DNA of 64,000 nucleotides, taken from the NCBI GenBank assembly GCA_000703065.1, contig JNLK01000001.1, forward strand, positions 3,370,001-3,434,000, in the 5' to 3' direction. Positions within the stretch are counted from its first letter, which is position 1, and each line of letters begins with the position of its first letter. The position numbers and the translations under genes are program-made. The notes under the pieces are model-generated. The model saw only the letters and a program-made list of their open reading frames with translations. It had not been told where the DNA came from and searched no databases. This document shows, piece after piece, positions 41,151 through 49,005 of the stretch. The DNA comes from Lachnospiraceae bacterium AC2029 (lineage in GTDB: Bacteria; Bacillota; Clostridia; Lachnospirales; Lachnospiraceae).

Positions 41151-41543
41151 ATGACTATATCAGAAAGAGCAGATAAAGCAGTACAGCTTAAAATGTTTGG
41201 AGGTTACAACTGTTCGCAGGCTGTAACAGCAGCCCTTGCTGACCAGACCGGGCTTTCTGAAGAACAGCTAAAGAGTGTGGCGGCAGGCTTTTGTGCCGGG
41301 ATGGGTAATCTGGAAGCTACCTGTGGTGCATTGATTGGAGCCGTGATGGTTGCCGGCCTAAAGACAGAGGGGAAGGGAACCTTACAGATGGCGAGGCGGA
41401 TCCAGGAAGCCTTCCGCGACCGCTGCGGGGCGATTAAGTGCAGGGATCTTAAAACGATGACAGATGGAAAACCTCTCTGTCCGTGTGAAGAGTGTGTAAG
41501 GAATGCCGTGCTGATCTACGGCAAAATAATGAATCTGGAGTAA
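41151..41543 (+). CDS. C_GCAxxG_C_C family redox-type protein
   Basis: The 130-residue protein has all family elements: Cys in GGYNCSQAV, AGFCAGMGNLEATCGALIGA and the late Cys cluster LCPCEECVRNAV. Members are small Cys-rich proteins, possibly metal or redox carriers, function unknown. It lies near TOBE and DUF523 genes, possibly forming a small unit with them. Confidence 0.9.
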   Translation: MTISERADKAVQLKMFGGYNCSQAVTAALADQTGLSEEQLKSVAAGFCAGMGNLEATCGALIGAVMVAGLKTEGKGTLQMARRIQEAFRDRCGAIKCRDLKTMTDGKPLCPCEECVRNAVLIYGKIMNLE

Positions 41544-41557
41544 AGGAGGAAGAACAA

Positions 41558-41770
41558 ATGAAGTTAAGTGCAAGAAATCAGTTTAAGGGAACTATCGTTG
41601 ATATTCAGGAAGGTGCTGTGAATGGAATCGTTAAGATCGATATCGGTGGAGGCAATGTCATCTCTTCCACGATTTCCATGAACGCCATAAAGGAACTGGA
41701 ACTGGAGGTCGGTAAGGAAGCCTATGCCGTGATCAAGGCGACATCTGTTATGGTGGGAGTGGATGAGTGA
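41558..41770 (+). CDS. TOBE-domain molybdopterin/molybdate-binding protein (Mop)
   Basis: The single TOBE domain of 70 residues begins MKLSARNQFKGTIVDIQEG and has NGIVKIDIGGG and ISSTISMNAIKEL, the molbindin pattern. Mop proteins bind molybdate or tungstate as hexamers. AAAGGAGG precedes ATG 41558. Its stop overlaps the DUF523 start. No molybdate transporter is visible in the window. Confidence 0.88.
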   Translation: MKLSARNQFKGTIVDIQEGAVNGIVKIDIGGGNVISSTISMNAIKELELEVGKEAYAVIKATSVMVGVDE

Positions 41771-42206
41771 TATGATCCTGATCAGCGAATGTCTTGCAGG
41801 TATCCCATGCAGGATGGACGGGAAAAGCAAGATGATTCCGGAGCTGAAGGCTCTTCTTGATTCCGGAGAGGCAGTTGCTGCCTGCCCGGAGGTTCTCGGG
41901 GGGCTGCCTACACCCAGGGATCCCAGTGAGCGGCAAGGCGAAAGAGTAGTCAGCTGTACGGGGAGAGATGTGACTGAAGAATTCCGCAGGGGTGCTGAAG
42001 AGGCGCTCAGGATCTATAGGGAGAATGGTTGTACCATGGCGGTGCTGAAATCCGGCAGTCCTTCCTGCGGATGTGGATTGATCCACAACGGGAAGTTTGA
42101 CGGAGGAATGATTTCCGGAAATGGCATCTGCACAGAGCTCTTCTTGGAAAATGGAATTAAAGTCATCACAGAACAGGAGTATATGGACCAGTATGGAGGA
42201 AACTGA
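41763..42206 (+). CDS. DUF523 family protein
   Basis: The 147-residue protein reads ILISECLAGIPCRMDGKSK, AACPEVLGGLPTPRDPSE and LKSGSPSCGCGLIHNGKF, the three Cys motifs of DUF523. Function is unknown; the Cys positions suggest a metal or sulfur site. ATG 41763 overlaps the previous gene by 8 bp; ATG 41772 is an alternative. It is coupled with the TOBE gene. Confidence 0.88.
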   Translation: MSDMILISECLAGIPCRMDGKSKMIPELKALLDSGEAVAACPEVLGGLPTPRDPSERQGERVVSCTGRDVTEEFRRGAEEALRIYRENGCTMAVLKSGSPSCGCGLIHNGKFDGGMISGNGICTELFLENGIKVITEQEYMDQYGGN

Positions 42207-42207
42207 T

Positions 42208-43482
42208 ATGCCCCGTATAAAGAAAAAAAGAATAATTGGCGGTGGACTGATCAGTATGATGATTGTCATGATGTTCTCAGGTTGTGTTTCCAAAGGTAAT
42301 CCAGAAGGAGCATCAGGGGAAAATATCTCCGAAACAGCATCGATGGATGATTTTATAACAGAGTTAGAAGGACGGGAGAATGTATTTCAGATCAAATATG
42401 AATCAGAACAAAAATTCAAATCGGACACTCCAAAACAGGCAAAAGAAGGGGAAAGAGTTGAAATAAAAGCATCGATTATTATTGATGGTGGTTGGCATGT
42501 TTTTGTTGATGGAAATGAGATTGAAAGGTCTTCTTATACCAGTTCTTATTGGGGCTATTCTTTCGTTATGCCGGCAAAAGATGTTTTGGTAACGATAAAA
42601 CCTTTTTCAAAAAAGGAGGTTTACGAGAAAAACACCGACGCAGTAATAACGGAAGATATAATATCAGAAGAAGAACAGATGGTTCCGAGTGAAATGGAAA
42701 GAACGGGAGCTATTGGTGGATATTTTTTTATTCCGATAGAAGGTAAAGTGTTTCGGTATAATGTGTCATCCGGAGTTGTGGGTGCGAAGAAGAATAAACT
42801 GATCTTTTCATTTGTTGAGGATGCTTCAGGAACAAGCTATGAGCATTCCATTTATAGTCTGGAAGGGCATGATGATTATCGCACATTAGCCGACTGTTAC
42901 AAAGAAAGCGGAAGCGATTTTACTGATGAGGTACAGCTCGAATACATGCCGGCTTTGAAGTCTGAAGAGGGTGAACTTGATAAGGCTATAGAGAGTGGCT
43001 TTGTGATTATGGAGAATGGAAGCGTGATCAATGGTAAGGAAAAATGGATCAGCTTTTACGAGAAAGTTACGGCCGGAGAAACGGCTGAAATAAAGCTGGG
43101 ATACTATTATCCCCTTGAGGGACAAGGGCAAATGTCCAGTGATCTTTATGAGGCGACTAAAGAGGATTACCCAACGTTTTATTTGCGGGAATTGTGCTAT
43201 GATGGAGCGAAATTTGTCATTCGTCCGTTACATAGAGGAGAGAACGGTTACTTCGTATATGAACAGAAGGGCATTGATACACCGGAGACATCGTGGAAAT
43301 ATTTGAAACATTTCACAGGAGAGCCGGATTCTACGGATGCCCGATACTGGACTTACGATATGTATGTGTTGGTAAATGCTGATGATGTCACATGGAAAAA
43401 AATATTCCATGGTTCGATAAGCAGTACACCCGGAGACTACATTCCCTATGATACTGTGTTCTGTGAATATGAGTGGAAATGA
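42208..43482 (+). CDS. Lipoprotein, unknown function
   Basis: The start MPRIKKKRI, a hydrophobic segment and the lipobox MMFSGC (Cys near residue 26) mark a lipoprotein. The rest (424 residues in all) has a small beta-rich domain with GWHVFVDGNEIERSSYTSSY and MPAKDVLVTIKP, then a second domain that I do not recognise. TATGGAGG lies before the ATG. It is probably displayed on the outer side of the membrane. No catalytic motif is seen. Confidence 0.82.
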   Translation: MPRIKKKRIIGGGLISMMIVMMFSGCVSKGNPEGASGENISETASMDDFITELEGRENVFQIKYESEQKFKSDTPKQAKEGERVEIKASIIIDGGWHVFVDGNEIERSSYTSSYWGYSFVMPAKDVLVTIKPFSKKEVYEKNTDAVITEDIISEEEQMVPSEMERTGAIGGYFFIPIEGKVFRYNVSSGVVGAKKNKLIFSFVEDASGTSYEHSIYSLEGHDDYRTLADCYKESGSDFTDEVQLEYMPALKSEEGELDKAIESGFVIMENGSVINGKEKWISFYEKVTAGETAEIKLGYYYPLEGQGQMSSDLYEATKEDYPTFYLRELCYDGAKFVIRPLHRGENGYFVYEQKGIDTPETSWKYLKHFTGEPDSTDARYWTYDMYVLVNADDVTWKKIFHGSISSTPGDYIPYDTVFCEYEWK

Positions 43483-43497
43483 TCGGAGGATAAAACA

Positions 43498-43980
43498 ATG
43501 GCAAAGACATTGGTAGCATATTTCTCAGCAACCGGAACAACCGGCATTGCAGCAACTGCTCTGGCAGAAGCTGCGGGTGCGGATCTTCATGAGATCCAGC
43601 CAGAGGTTCCCTATACGAATGATGACCTGAACTGGCGTAATGAGCAGTCCAGAAGTTCTGTGGAGATGAATGATCCGGCTGGAAGACCGGCCATCGGAGG
43701 GGAAAAGGTTTCGAACATGGAGCAGTACGATACGATTTTCCTCTGTTTTCCGATCTGGTGGTATGTGGCTCCCACAATCGTAAATTCGTTCCTGGAGAGT
43801 TACGATATGCACGGAAAGAAGATCGTGCTCTTTGCTACGTCAGGAGGATCCGGATTTGGGAAGACTCTGGAAAGGTTGGAGGATAGTGCACCGGGTGCGG
43901 CGGAGATCATGGAAGGCGTAATGCTGAACGGGGAGTGGTCAAAAGACGGACTGGCTGAGATGGTCAAGGAGTATCTGTAA
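43498..43980 (+). CDS. Flavodoxin
   Basis: The 160-residue protein has the FMN phosphate loop LVAYFSATGTTGIAATALAE, then FLCFPIWWYVAPTIVNSFLE and LFATSGGSGFGKTLERL, characteristic of long Clostridia-type flavodoxins acting as single-electron carriers. GGAGG lies upstream. It follows the lipoprotein gene by 15 bp. Confidence 0.92.
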   Translation: MAKTLVAYFSATGTTGIAATALAEAAGADLHEIQPEVPYTNDDLNWRNEQSRSSVEMNDPAGRPAIGGEKVSNMEQYDTIFLCFPIWWYVAPTIVNSFLESYDMHGKKIVLFATSGGSGFGKTLERLEDSAPGAAEIMEGVMLNGEWSKDGLAEMVKEYL

Positions 43981-44017
43981 AGAACAAGTAGAGTAAAATG
44001 ATCCGGGGAGGCGATTC

Positions 44018-44623
44018 ATGAGTTCATGCGACTGGGGCTTCAGCTTTGAGGCGATGAAAACATATCATGATACTGAATGGGGAATTCCGCTTCATGATGA
44101 TCAGAAACAGTTTGAGTTTCTAATGATGGAAGCCATGCAATGCGGTCTTTCCTGGGATCTTATGATCAAGAAACGGGAGATATTCCGCAGTTGTTTTGAT
44201 GGCTTTGATTTTGACCGCATAGCGGCCTATGATGAAGCTGATGTGGACCGCATCATGAATACTGAGGGGATGATCCGTTCCCGGCGGAAGATCGAAGCTA
44301 TCATCAATAATGCTAAATGCTTCCAGCAGATTCGGAAAGAGTACGGCAGTTTTGATCAATGGTTATGGTCTTTCTCGGGCGGAAAGACCATTCTCTACAT
44401 AGGACACGAGAAAGGAAGTATACCTGTGAGCAATGGACTATCAGATCAGATTGCCAGGGAACTGAAGAAGCGTGGATTTAAGTTCCTGGGAACAGTGACC
44501 GTTTATTCTCATCTGCAGGCGTGTGGGATCATCAATGACCACGGAAAGGACTGTCCTCGTTATAAGTATATCGTAGACAATTATCCGACTGTCCGGAAAC
44601 GGAGATTCATGGAGAAACCGTGA
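44018..44623 (+). CDS. tag: DNA-3-methyladenine glycosylase I (Tag)
   Basis: The 201-residue protein has the Tag pattern throughout: CDWGFSFEAMKTYHDTEWG (first zinc-binding Cys), CGLSWDLMIKKREIFRSCF, NTEGMIRSRRKIEAIINNA, and late HLQACGIINDH with C-terminal His/Cys ligands. It removes 3-methyladenine from DNA by base excision. It adds to the DNA-repair cargo of the island. GGGGAGG precedes the ATG. A terminator follows. Confidence 0.92.
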   Translation: MSSCDWGFSFEAMKTYHDTEWGIPLHDDQKQFEFLMMEAMQCGLSWDLMIKKREIFRSCFDGFDFDRIAAYDEADVDRIMNTEGMIRSRRKIEAIINNAKCFQQIRKEYGSFDQWLWSFSGGKTILYIGHEKGSIPVSNGLSDQIARELKKRGFKFLGTVTVYSHLQACGIINDHGKDCPRYKYIVDNYPTVRKRRFMEKP

Positions 44624-44669
44624 TGAAATAATAAAATGTGAAATGGTTTGAAAATGATGATAAGGCTTT

Positions 44670-44702
44670 GAGGTTATCTTAAACAGATAGCCTCTTTTTT
44701 TT
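44670..44702 (+). terminator. Rho-independent terminator after tag
   Basis: GAGGTTATCT (44670-44679) pairs with AGATAGCCTC (44685-44694), one G-T pair, followed by about eight T. It isolates the recombination module that follows. Confidence 0.88.
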
Positions 44703-44845
44703 ATGAAAGGATTGTGCATGTATGGCGTGTTATCTCCATTCCATAGTAGGAGATGGATGACCATAGGAGTAATGAAGATAATGCCGGGCATGGGTATTCT
44801 TCGTGTTGTCTTCTTCAAATCACAGAAAGGAGGAGGGCGGACGCC

Positions 44846-45049
44846 ATGAAATTGAAACCTGATTTGAATCAGATGATGACTTTATCAGCGGAAGAGGCCA
44901 GTCTGCTGAGTGGCATTGGGATCCGAACAATTTATCGGATGATGAATAACCCCCAGTATGATTTTGTGTTGTGGATCGGGAAGAAACGTCGGATCAAAAG
45001 AGAAGCATTTGAAAAAATGATTAGCGAAACGACTTATATTGATGATTAA
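44846..45049 (+). CDS. Excisionase (Xis), Tn916-like
   Basis: The 67-residue basic protein has a winged helix-turn-helix pattern, LSAEEASLLSGIGIRTIYRM and FVLWIGKKRRIKREAFEKMI, as in Tn916-type excisionases. ATG 44846 follows AAAGGAGGAGG. It lies 45 bp before the integrase and is likely cotranscribed. It directs excision of the island together with integrase. Confidence 0.85.
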   Translation: MKLKPDLNQMMTLSAEEASLLSGIGIRTIYRMMNNPQYDFVLWIGKKRRIKREAFEKMISETTYIDD

Positions 45050-45094
45050 AACATGCTATAATGTGAGTGATATATGATCGCGGAAAGGAGGATC

Positions 45095-46348
45095 ATGGGA
45101 AAGGACCTAAAGGGTAGAGAACTTGGAAAAGGTATTTTACAGAGGAAAAATGGAAAATACTGTGCACGTTATACAAATGCTTTTGGAAAGCGGATTATGC
45201 TTTATGGATGGGACCTGAAAGAACTCAAAAAGCAGTATAATGAAAAGATTTACGAATTGGATCATCACTTGAACCAGATCGATGAGAGTATTACAGTTGA
45301 TGAATGGTATGAAAAGTGGCTCAGTGTTTACAAAAAGGATACAGTCAGAGAGAGTACATTGAGGATATATAAAGACATTTTTCGTCGTTTGATCTCTCCC
45401 AAAATAGGAAGAATGAAGCTGAATTCTGTCGGGAAGATACATGTACAGAAGCTGATCAATGAACTGTATAAAGAGAAAAATTATTCCTGGCAGGTACTTG
45501 ATAAGGTTCGCCGAATTCTGAGTGATATGTATGGGAGAGCTATTGAAGATGATTATGCCCTTAAGAACCCTACAAGAGGTGTTCGAATTCCTCAGGAAAA
45601 AAGTGAAGAACATCATGTCCTTAGTGCAGAAGAGCATGCGTTATTTTTTGAAACAGCAGCAGGAACTTTTTATGAGAATCTGTTTAATGTAGCGGTTAAC
45701 ACTGGTCTTAGGCCAGGTGAACTATTCGCTTTGACAAAAGCAGATATTGACTTGAAGAAAAAATTAATTCATGTAAATAAGACATTGCTCTATGCTACAT
45801 TTGAAGGGGAGAATCAGAAGTCCTTCCGTTTCGGGCCACCCAAAACGAAATCAAGCGTTCGAGATGTTCCAATCAATAGTATTTGTGAGAAGTATCTTTA
45901 CAGGCAGTTTACCCTGAAAAATATGGTTAGTTTAAAGTTTCCTAGAGAAGATGAGTTTGCAAATCTGTTGTTTGTGACGAAACACAATACTCCGATTAAC
46001 GTACAGATTTGTAATGATGCGATCCGTCGTATCATTGATATCCGGAATGAGATGCTGGATGATATAGAAAAGCTACAGCCCTTTGGCGGACATACCTTCA
46101 GGCACACATTTGCAACGCGATGTTTGGAGGCAGGAGTAAAGCCCAAAACCATCCAAAGCTATCTCGGACATGCAACGTTAGAAATGACGATGAATCTTTA
46201 TGTTCATACTACAGATAGCGTAAAGCAGGAAGAGATAGAGTTACTTGAACAGAATATCAATGTGCTGAACTCACCGGAATTCATCGATACGGCTTATCAG
46301 AGAGCATCAAATGACAACATTATCAGAATGCCATCCACAAAATTGTAA
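45095..46348 (+). CDS. Tyrosine recombinase/integrase (Tn916/ICE type)
   Basis: The 417-residue protein has an N-terminal arm-binding domain, a core-binding SAM-like domain and a catalytic domain with Arg in NTGLRPGELFALTKAD, HTFRHTFATRC (His-x-x-Arg) and the Tyr in LGHATLEMTMNLYVH. GGAAAGGAGG precedes ATG 45095. The last bases carry two AAATGGTGTA repeats, and the metA-end repeat begins 108 bp after the stop. It should integrate and excise island 1 at metA. It appears intact. Confidence 0.93.
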   Translation: MGKDLKGRELGKGILQRKNGKYCARYTNAFGKRIMLYGWDLKELKKQYNEKIYELDHHLNQIDESITVDEWYEKWLSVYKKDTVRESTLRIYKDIFRRLISPKIGRMKLNSVGKIHVQKLINELYKEKNYSWQVLDKVRRILSDMYGRAIEDDYALKNPTRGVRIPQEKSEEHHVLSAEEHALFFETAAGTFYENLFNVAVNTGLRPGELFALTKADIDLKKKLIHVNKTLLYATFEGENQKSFRFGPPKTKSSVRDVPINSICEKYLYRQFTLKNMVSLKFPREDEFANLLFVTKHNTPINVQICNDAIRRIIDIRNEMLDDIEKLQPFGGHTFRHTFATRCLEAGVKPKTIQSYLGHATLEMTMNLYVHTTDSVKQEEIELLEQNINVLNSPEFIDTAYQRASNDNIIRMPSTKL

Positions 46349-46658
46349 AATGGTGTAAAATGGTGTCAGACGATGTTTTTTCAGGAAAGTGAATCCCTTG
46401 AAACCCTTTATTTATAAGGAGTTTGAGACTTTCGGCGGTGTGTTGCGCCAAAGCCTTATTACGTCTATCAGCAAACTCCGTACAACTGGACGGAAGAGGG
46501 GGTATAAAACCCTTGAAATACCAGTGTTTATGCGGGTTTTGGGAGTTCGGAGACGGACGAAAATGAGAGGGCGGATTTTCACGTAAAATCACGTATTTTC
46601 ACGTTGTACGCCACAAAATGGCGTACAAAATGGCTTACAGAAACAAAAAATGGCGTAC
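46348..46658. repeat. Right attachment site (attR of island 1) joined to left end of a second element
   Basis: Two AAATGGTGTA repeats (46348-46367) lie on the island side. The 37-bp metA-end repeat (46456-46492) encodes YYVYQQTPYNWT and continues to a stop as Glu-Glu-Gly-Val, another metA tail. Beyond it the sequence follows the left site in layout (46514-46541 and 46570-46603), but the arm repeats are AAATGGCGTAC (46616-46626, 46628-46638, 46648-46658) with one inverted copy at 46605-46612. This indicates a second related element starting here. Confidence 0.78.
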
Positions 46659-46677
46659 AAACTATATTGCAAAGAAA

Positions 46678-46733
46678 GAGGGCAAATCCACAGTTAAGTT
46701 AACCACATGACCATGGATTCAGCCCTCTTTTTT
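46678..46733 (+). terminator. Rho-independent terminator, start of second element
   Basis: GAGGGC-AAATCCA pairs with TGGATTCAGCCCTC, with a small bulge, and is followed by a T run. Position and following TCCTTTATAAT match the terminator/promoter block at 6857-6935. Confidence 0.7.
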
Positions 46734-46777
46734 TGTTCCTCGAAATCCTTTATAATGACATCCAGGAGGAGTGGCAG

Positions 46778-47428
46778 ATGAAGGTATTCGAATTTGGAAA
46801 TGAGCAGTCTAATTTGATCCTGATCCAGATGGTAGACAGCCATAGTATCAAAATGATGGATTCAGAAGTGGAGCTGATCCGGAATCTGTCCGGCAGGGAT
46901 GATTTCCGGCTGGTGGCGTGTCAGGTGGATGACTGGAACCGGGATCTGTCACCCTGGGAGGCACCTCCTGTGTTCGGTAAGGAAGGATTTGGTGGCAAGG
47001 CTGAGAAAACGCTTGTGGAGCTCAAGGAGTGCGTTTTAAGCCGATTTGGACCTGCAGACAGGATAATCATCGGCGGTTATTCTTTGGCCGGCCTTTTTGC
47101 TCTCTGGGCGGCTTACAGGGATGATAGGTTTGACGGAGTGGCTGCAACATCTCCTTCGGTATGGTTCCCGGGGTTCGTGGATATGGCAGAACGAGAGCGG
47201 ATACTGACGAAAAAGGTGTATCTCAGTTTGGGGGATAAAGAAGAGAAAACAAAGAATCCGGTCATGGCAATGGTAGGAGATTCCATCCGGAGGGTACACC
47301 AGATTTACGAGGGGACAGAAGATATAGACACTATTTTGGAATGGAACGAAGGAAATCATTTTCGGGAGCCGGAGCTTCGGATGGCGAAGGGGTTTGCGTG
47401 GGTGATGAAATCAACACATCTGCATTGA
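46778..47428 (+). CDS. Alpha/beta hydrolase (esterase-like)
   Basis: The 216-residue protein has a nucleophile elbow IIGGYSLAGLFALWAAY (Ser in G-x-S-x-A-G) and a His in EWNEGNHFREPE. A PVFGKEGFGGKAEKTL loop precedes it. AGGAGGAG precedes ATG 46778 and TATAAT lies at 46750-46755. It is the first gene beyond the second attachment site, placed like the SRAP gene of island 1. The substrate is unknown. Confidence 0.78.
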   Translation: MKVFEFGNEQSNLILIQMVDSHSIKMMDSEVELIRNLSGRDDFRLVACQVDDWNRDLSPWEAPPVFGKEGFGGKAEKTLVELKECVLSRFGPADRIIIGGYSLAGLFALWAAYRDDRFDGVAATSPSVWFPGFVDMAERERILTKKVYLSLGDKEEKTKNPVMAMVGDSIRRVHQIYEGTEDIDTILEWNEGNHFREPELRMAKGFAWVMKSTHLH

Positions 47429-47449
47429 TGCGAAGAGGAGAGGTTACAA

Positions 47450-47905
47450 ATGGGAGAGCTTAAGGGTAACAGTACCGGTTCTGACCGGCGGTATTCCTTC
47501 ATGACGCATTCAGAAGGACGGACTGATGCTAATTTTTTCGAAGCCCCCGTAGATTTGCTGTCCTATGCCTGCTTGATTCAGAACGCAGGATATGATTTCC
47601 GGCAGTTTAACCTGGTGTCTCTCTCCGGGATTTCTGGGACAGGATCCGGAGTGGAAGTGAAGCTGCCAATGGGGATGGAAGAATATCTGGACCGGTATCC
47701 GGAAACGACACGGGTGTATATTCACTTCGATAACGATAATCCGGGGCGTGTTGCAGGACAGAGACTACAGGAAGCGTTGGAGCAGAATGGAATCCAGGCA
47801 GTACAGCAGTATCCGCCTGCCGGATGCAAGGACGTGAATGATTATCTTGTGGGGATGAACAGGCTTCAGACTGATAGAGGAAAAAAGCTTGAAGCGGGAT
47901 TATAG
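47450..47905 (+). CDS. TOPRIM-domain protein, C-terminal remnant
   Basis: The 151 residues contain EAPVDLLSYACLIQNAG and VYIHFDNDNPGRVAGQRLQE (Asp-x-Asp of TOPRIM) then GCKDVNDYLVGMN. These match the C-terminal TOPRIM half of DUF3991-type mobilisation/primase proteins of Firmicutes conjugative elements. The N-terminal zinc-finger part is missing, so this is probably a remnant, although the frame has its own ribosome site (GAGGAGAGG). It marks the second element as formerly mobile. Confidence 0.72.
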   Translation: MGELKGNSTGSDRRYSFMTHSEGRTDANFFEAPVDLLSYACLIQNAGYDFRQFNLVSLSGISGTGSGVEVKLPMGMEEYLDRYPETTRVYIHFDNDNPGRVAGQRLQEALEQNGIQAVQQYPPAGCKDVNDYLVGMNRLQTDRGKKLEAGL

Positions 47906-48030
47906 AAAAGCTGTTTTATGGTGTGAGGCCGTGATATAATGCAGAGGAGTGGAGTCGTTCAGTTTTGTTTGGAGAGTTTTTATTTCAGTTTTATAGACGA
48001 TGACAAATCGCAATTTGAAGAGGTGAAGCC

Positions 48031-48438
48031 ATGGCATGGAAATGTCCGAAATGCGGCAGAGAGTTCAGCAGACAAAACCAGGATCATTACTGTGTGAAAC
48101 CGCAGAATATTGATGAATACATTGCTGTCCAGGATGAGAAATATAAGCCCAGATTAATGGAGATCCGGGAGATCCTTCGTGATGCACTGCCGGACGCGGA
48201 GGAACGGATCTCCTGGTCGATGCCTACTTATTGGAAAGGTCGTAATATCATTCATTTCGCAGCATCAAAGAAACATCTGGGCATTTATCCCGGTGATGAG
48301 GCTATAGCTGTATTTACGGAGGAACTCTCCGATTATGACGTAAGCAAGGGCACGATACGGATCCCCTATGATCAGCCTTTACCGGAAGCACTGATCATAA
48401 GGATCGCAAAATGGTGCTTTGAGAACTATTCCAAATAA
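48031..48438 (+). CDS. DUF1801-family protein with N-terminal zinc finger
   Basis: The 135-residue protein begins with MAWKCPKCGREFSRQNQDHYC, a probable zinc finger, then a DUF1801 domain: LMEIREILRDALPDAEERIS, WSMPTYWKGRNIIHFAA and KHLGIYPG. DUF1801 is a small alpha/beta fold of unknown function, sometimes linked to iron or stress. GAGGTG precedes the ATG. Confidence 0.85.
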   Translation: MAWKCPKCGREFSRQNQDHYCVKPQNIDEYIAVQDEKYKPRLMEIREILRDALPDAEERISWSMPTYWKGRNIIHFAASKKHLGIYPGDEAIAVFTEELSDYDVSKGTIRIPYDQPLPEALIIRIAKWCFENYSK

Positions 48439-48452
48439 GGTGTAAAGATGGT

Positions 48453-48728
48453 ATGAAGAACGCAATAGAGATCCGTTGTATTCGGGAAAACGAACTCGGC
48501 CGTCTCAAAGACTTTTTATATGAAGCCATATTCATTCCGGAAGGTGTGGAGCCGCCTTCGAGAGATATTGTAGAGAAACCGGAGCTGCGCGTATACACTG
48601 ATGGTTTCGGTACAAAGTCTGGAGACAACTGCCTCGTCGCGATCCACGACGGAAAAAAAGTTGGGGCTGTCTGGACGAGGATCATGAATGAAAATGATGA
48701 GGAATTCATCATGGTATGTGAGCTTTAG
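48453..48728 (+). pseudogene. GNAT acetyltransferase, truncated by the transposon
   Basis: The first 91 residues (IEIRCIRENELGRLKDFLYE, GDNCLVAIHDGKKVGAVWTR) are the N-terminal half of a GNAT protein. The frame ends at a stop in the base next to the transposon end at 48729, so the acetyl-CoA motif is missing. The right flank of the transposon does not resume the gene, so sequence was lost as well. Confidence 0.75.
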
Positions 48729-49005
48729 AAATCGTTAAGGAAAGAATCGAAGATGATGCAAACGAAAAAGCAGTCTTACATTTTTCGATAACTGCCCCTT
48801 CGTTTGCATCAATTTCGATTTTTCCTGGTTGAACAAAGCGCGTCCGGGGTACCACCACATATGGGATTTCAATCTTTTCGCTCTTTGTCAATCAATATAT
48901 CACATGTTGAGAAAAATGAATATCAAATACTCAGATATTCTTTTTTAAGGCAACACAAATAAGCCTCACGAGGAAGCTTTTTTTGAAGTATTCAGTTTCC
49001 GCTTC

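Larger units (their letters stand above)
6626..46492. mobile_element. Genomic island 1, about 39.8 kb, integrated in the 3' end of metA
   Basis: The island is bounded by a 24-bp identical direct repeat (6626-6649 and 46469-46492) within a 37-bp repeat that has two mismatches, both synonymous in metA. Excisionase and tyrosine integrase genes sit at the right end, immediately before the right repeat. AAATGGTGTA-type repeats, likely integrase arm sites, occur just inside both ends. Cargo comprises SOS/mutagenesis genes, three TetR genes, two ABC exporters, a P-type ATPase, many hydrolases and methyltransferases, a RhuM-Fic gene and small redox genes. No conjugation or phage structural genes are visible, so it is an integrative island that is not self-transmissible from what is here. 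Confidence 0.82.

Noticed and set aside
6626-46492. Prophage or conjugative element
   Set aside because: No capsid, tail, terminase, relaxase or type IV secretion genes are visible; only integrase and excisionase remain, so I call it an integrative island.
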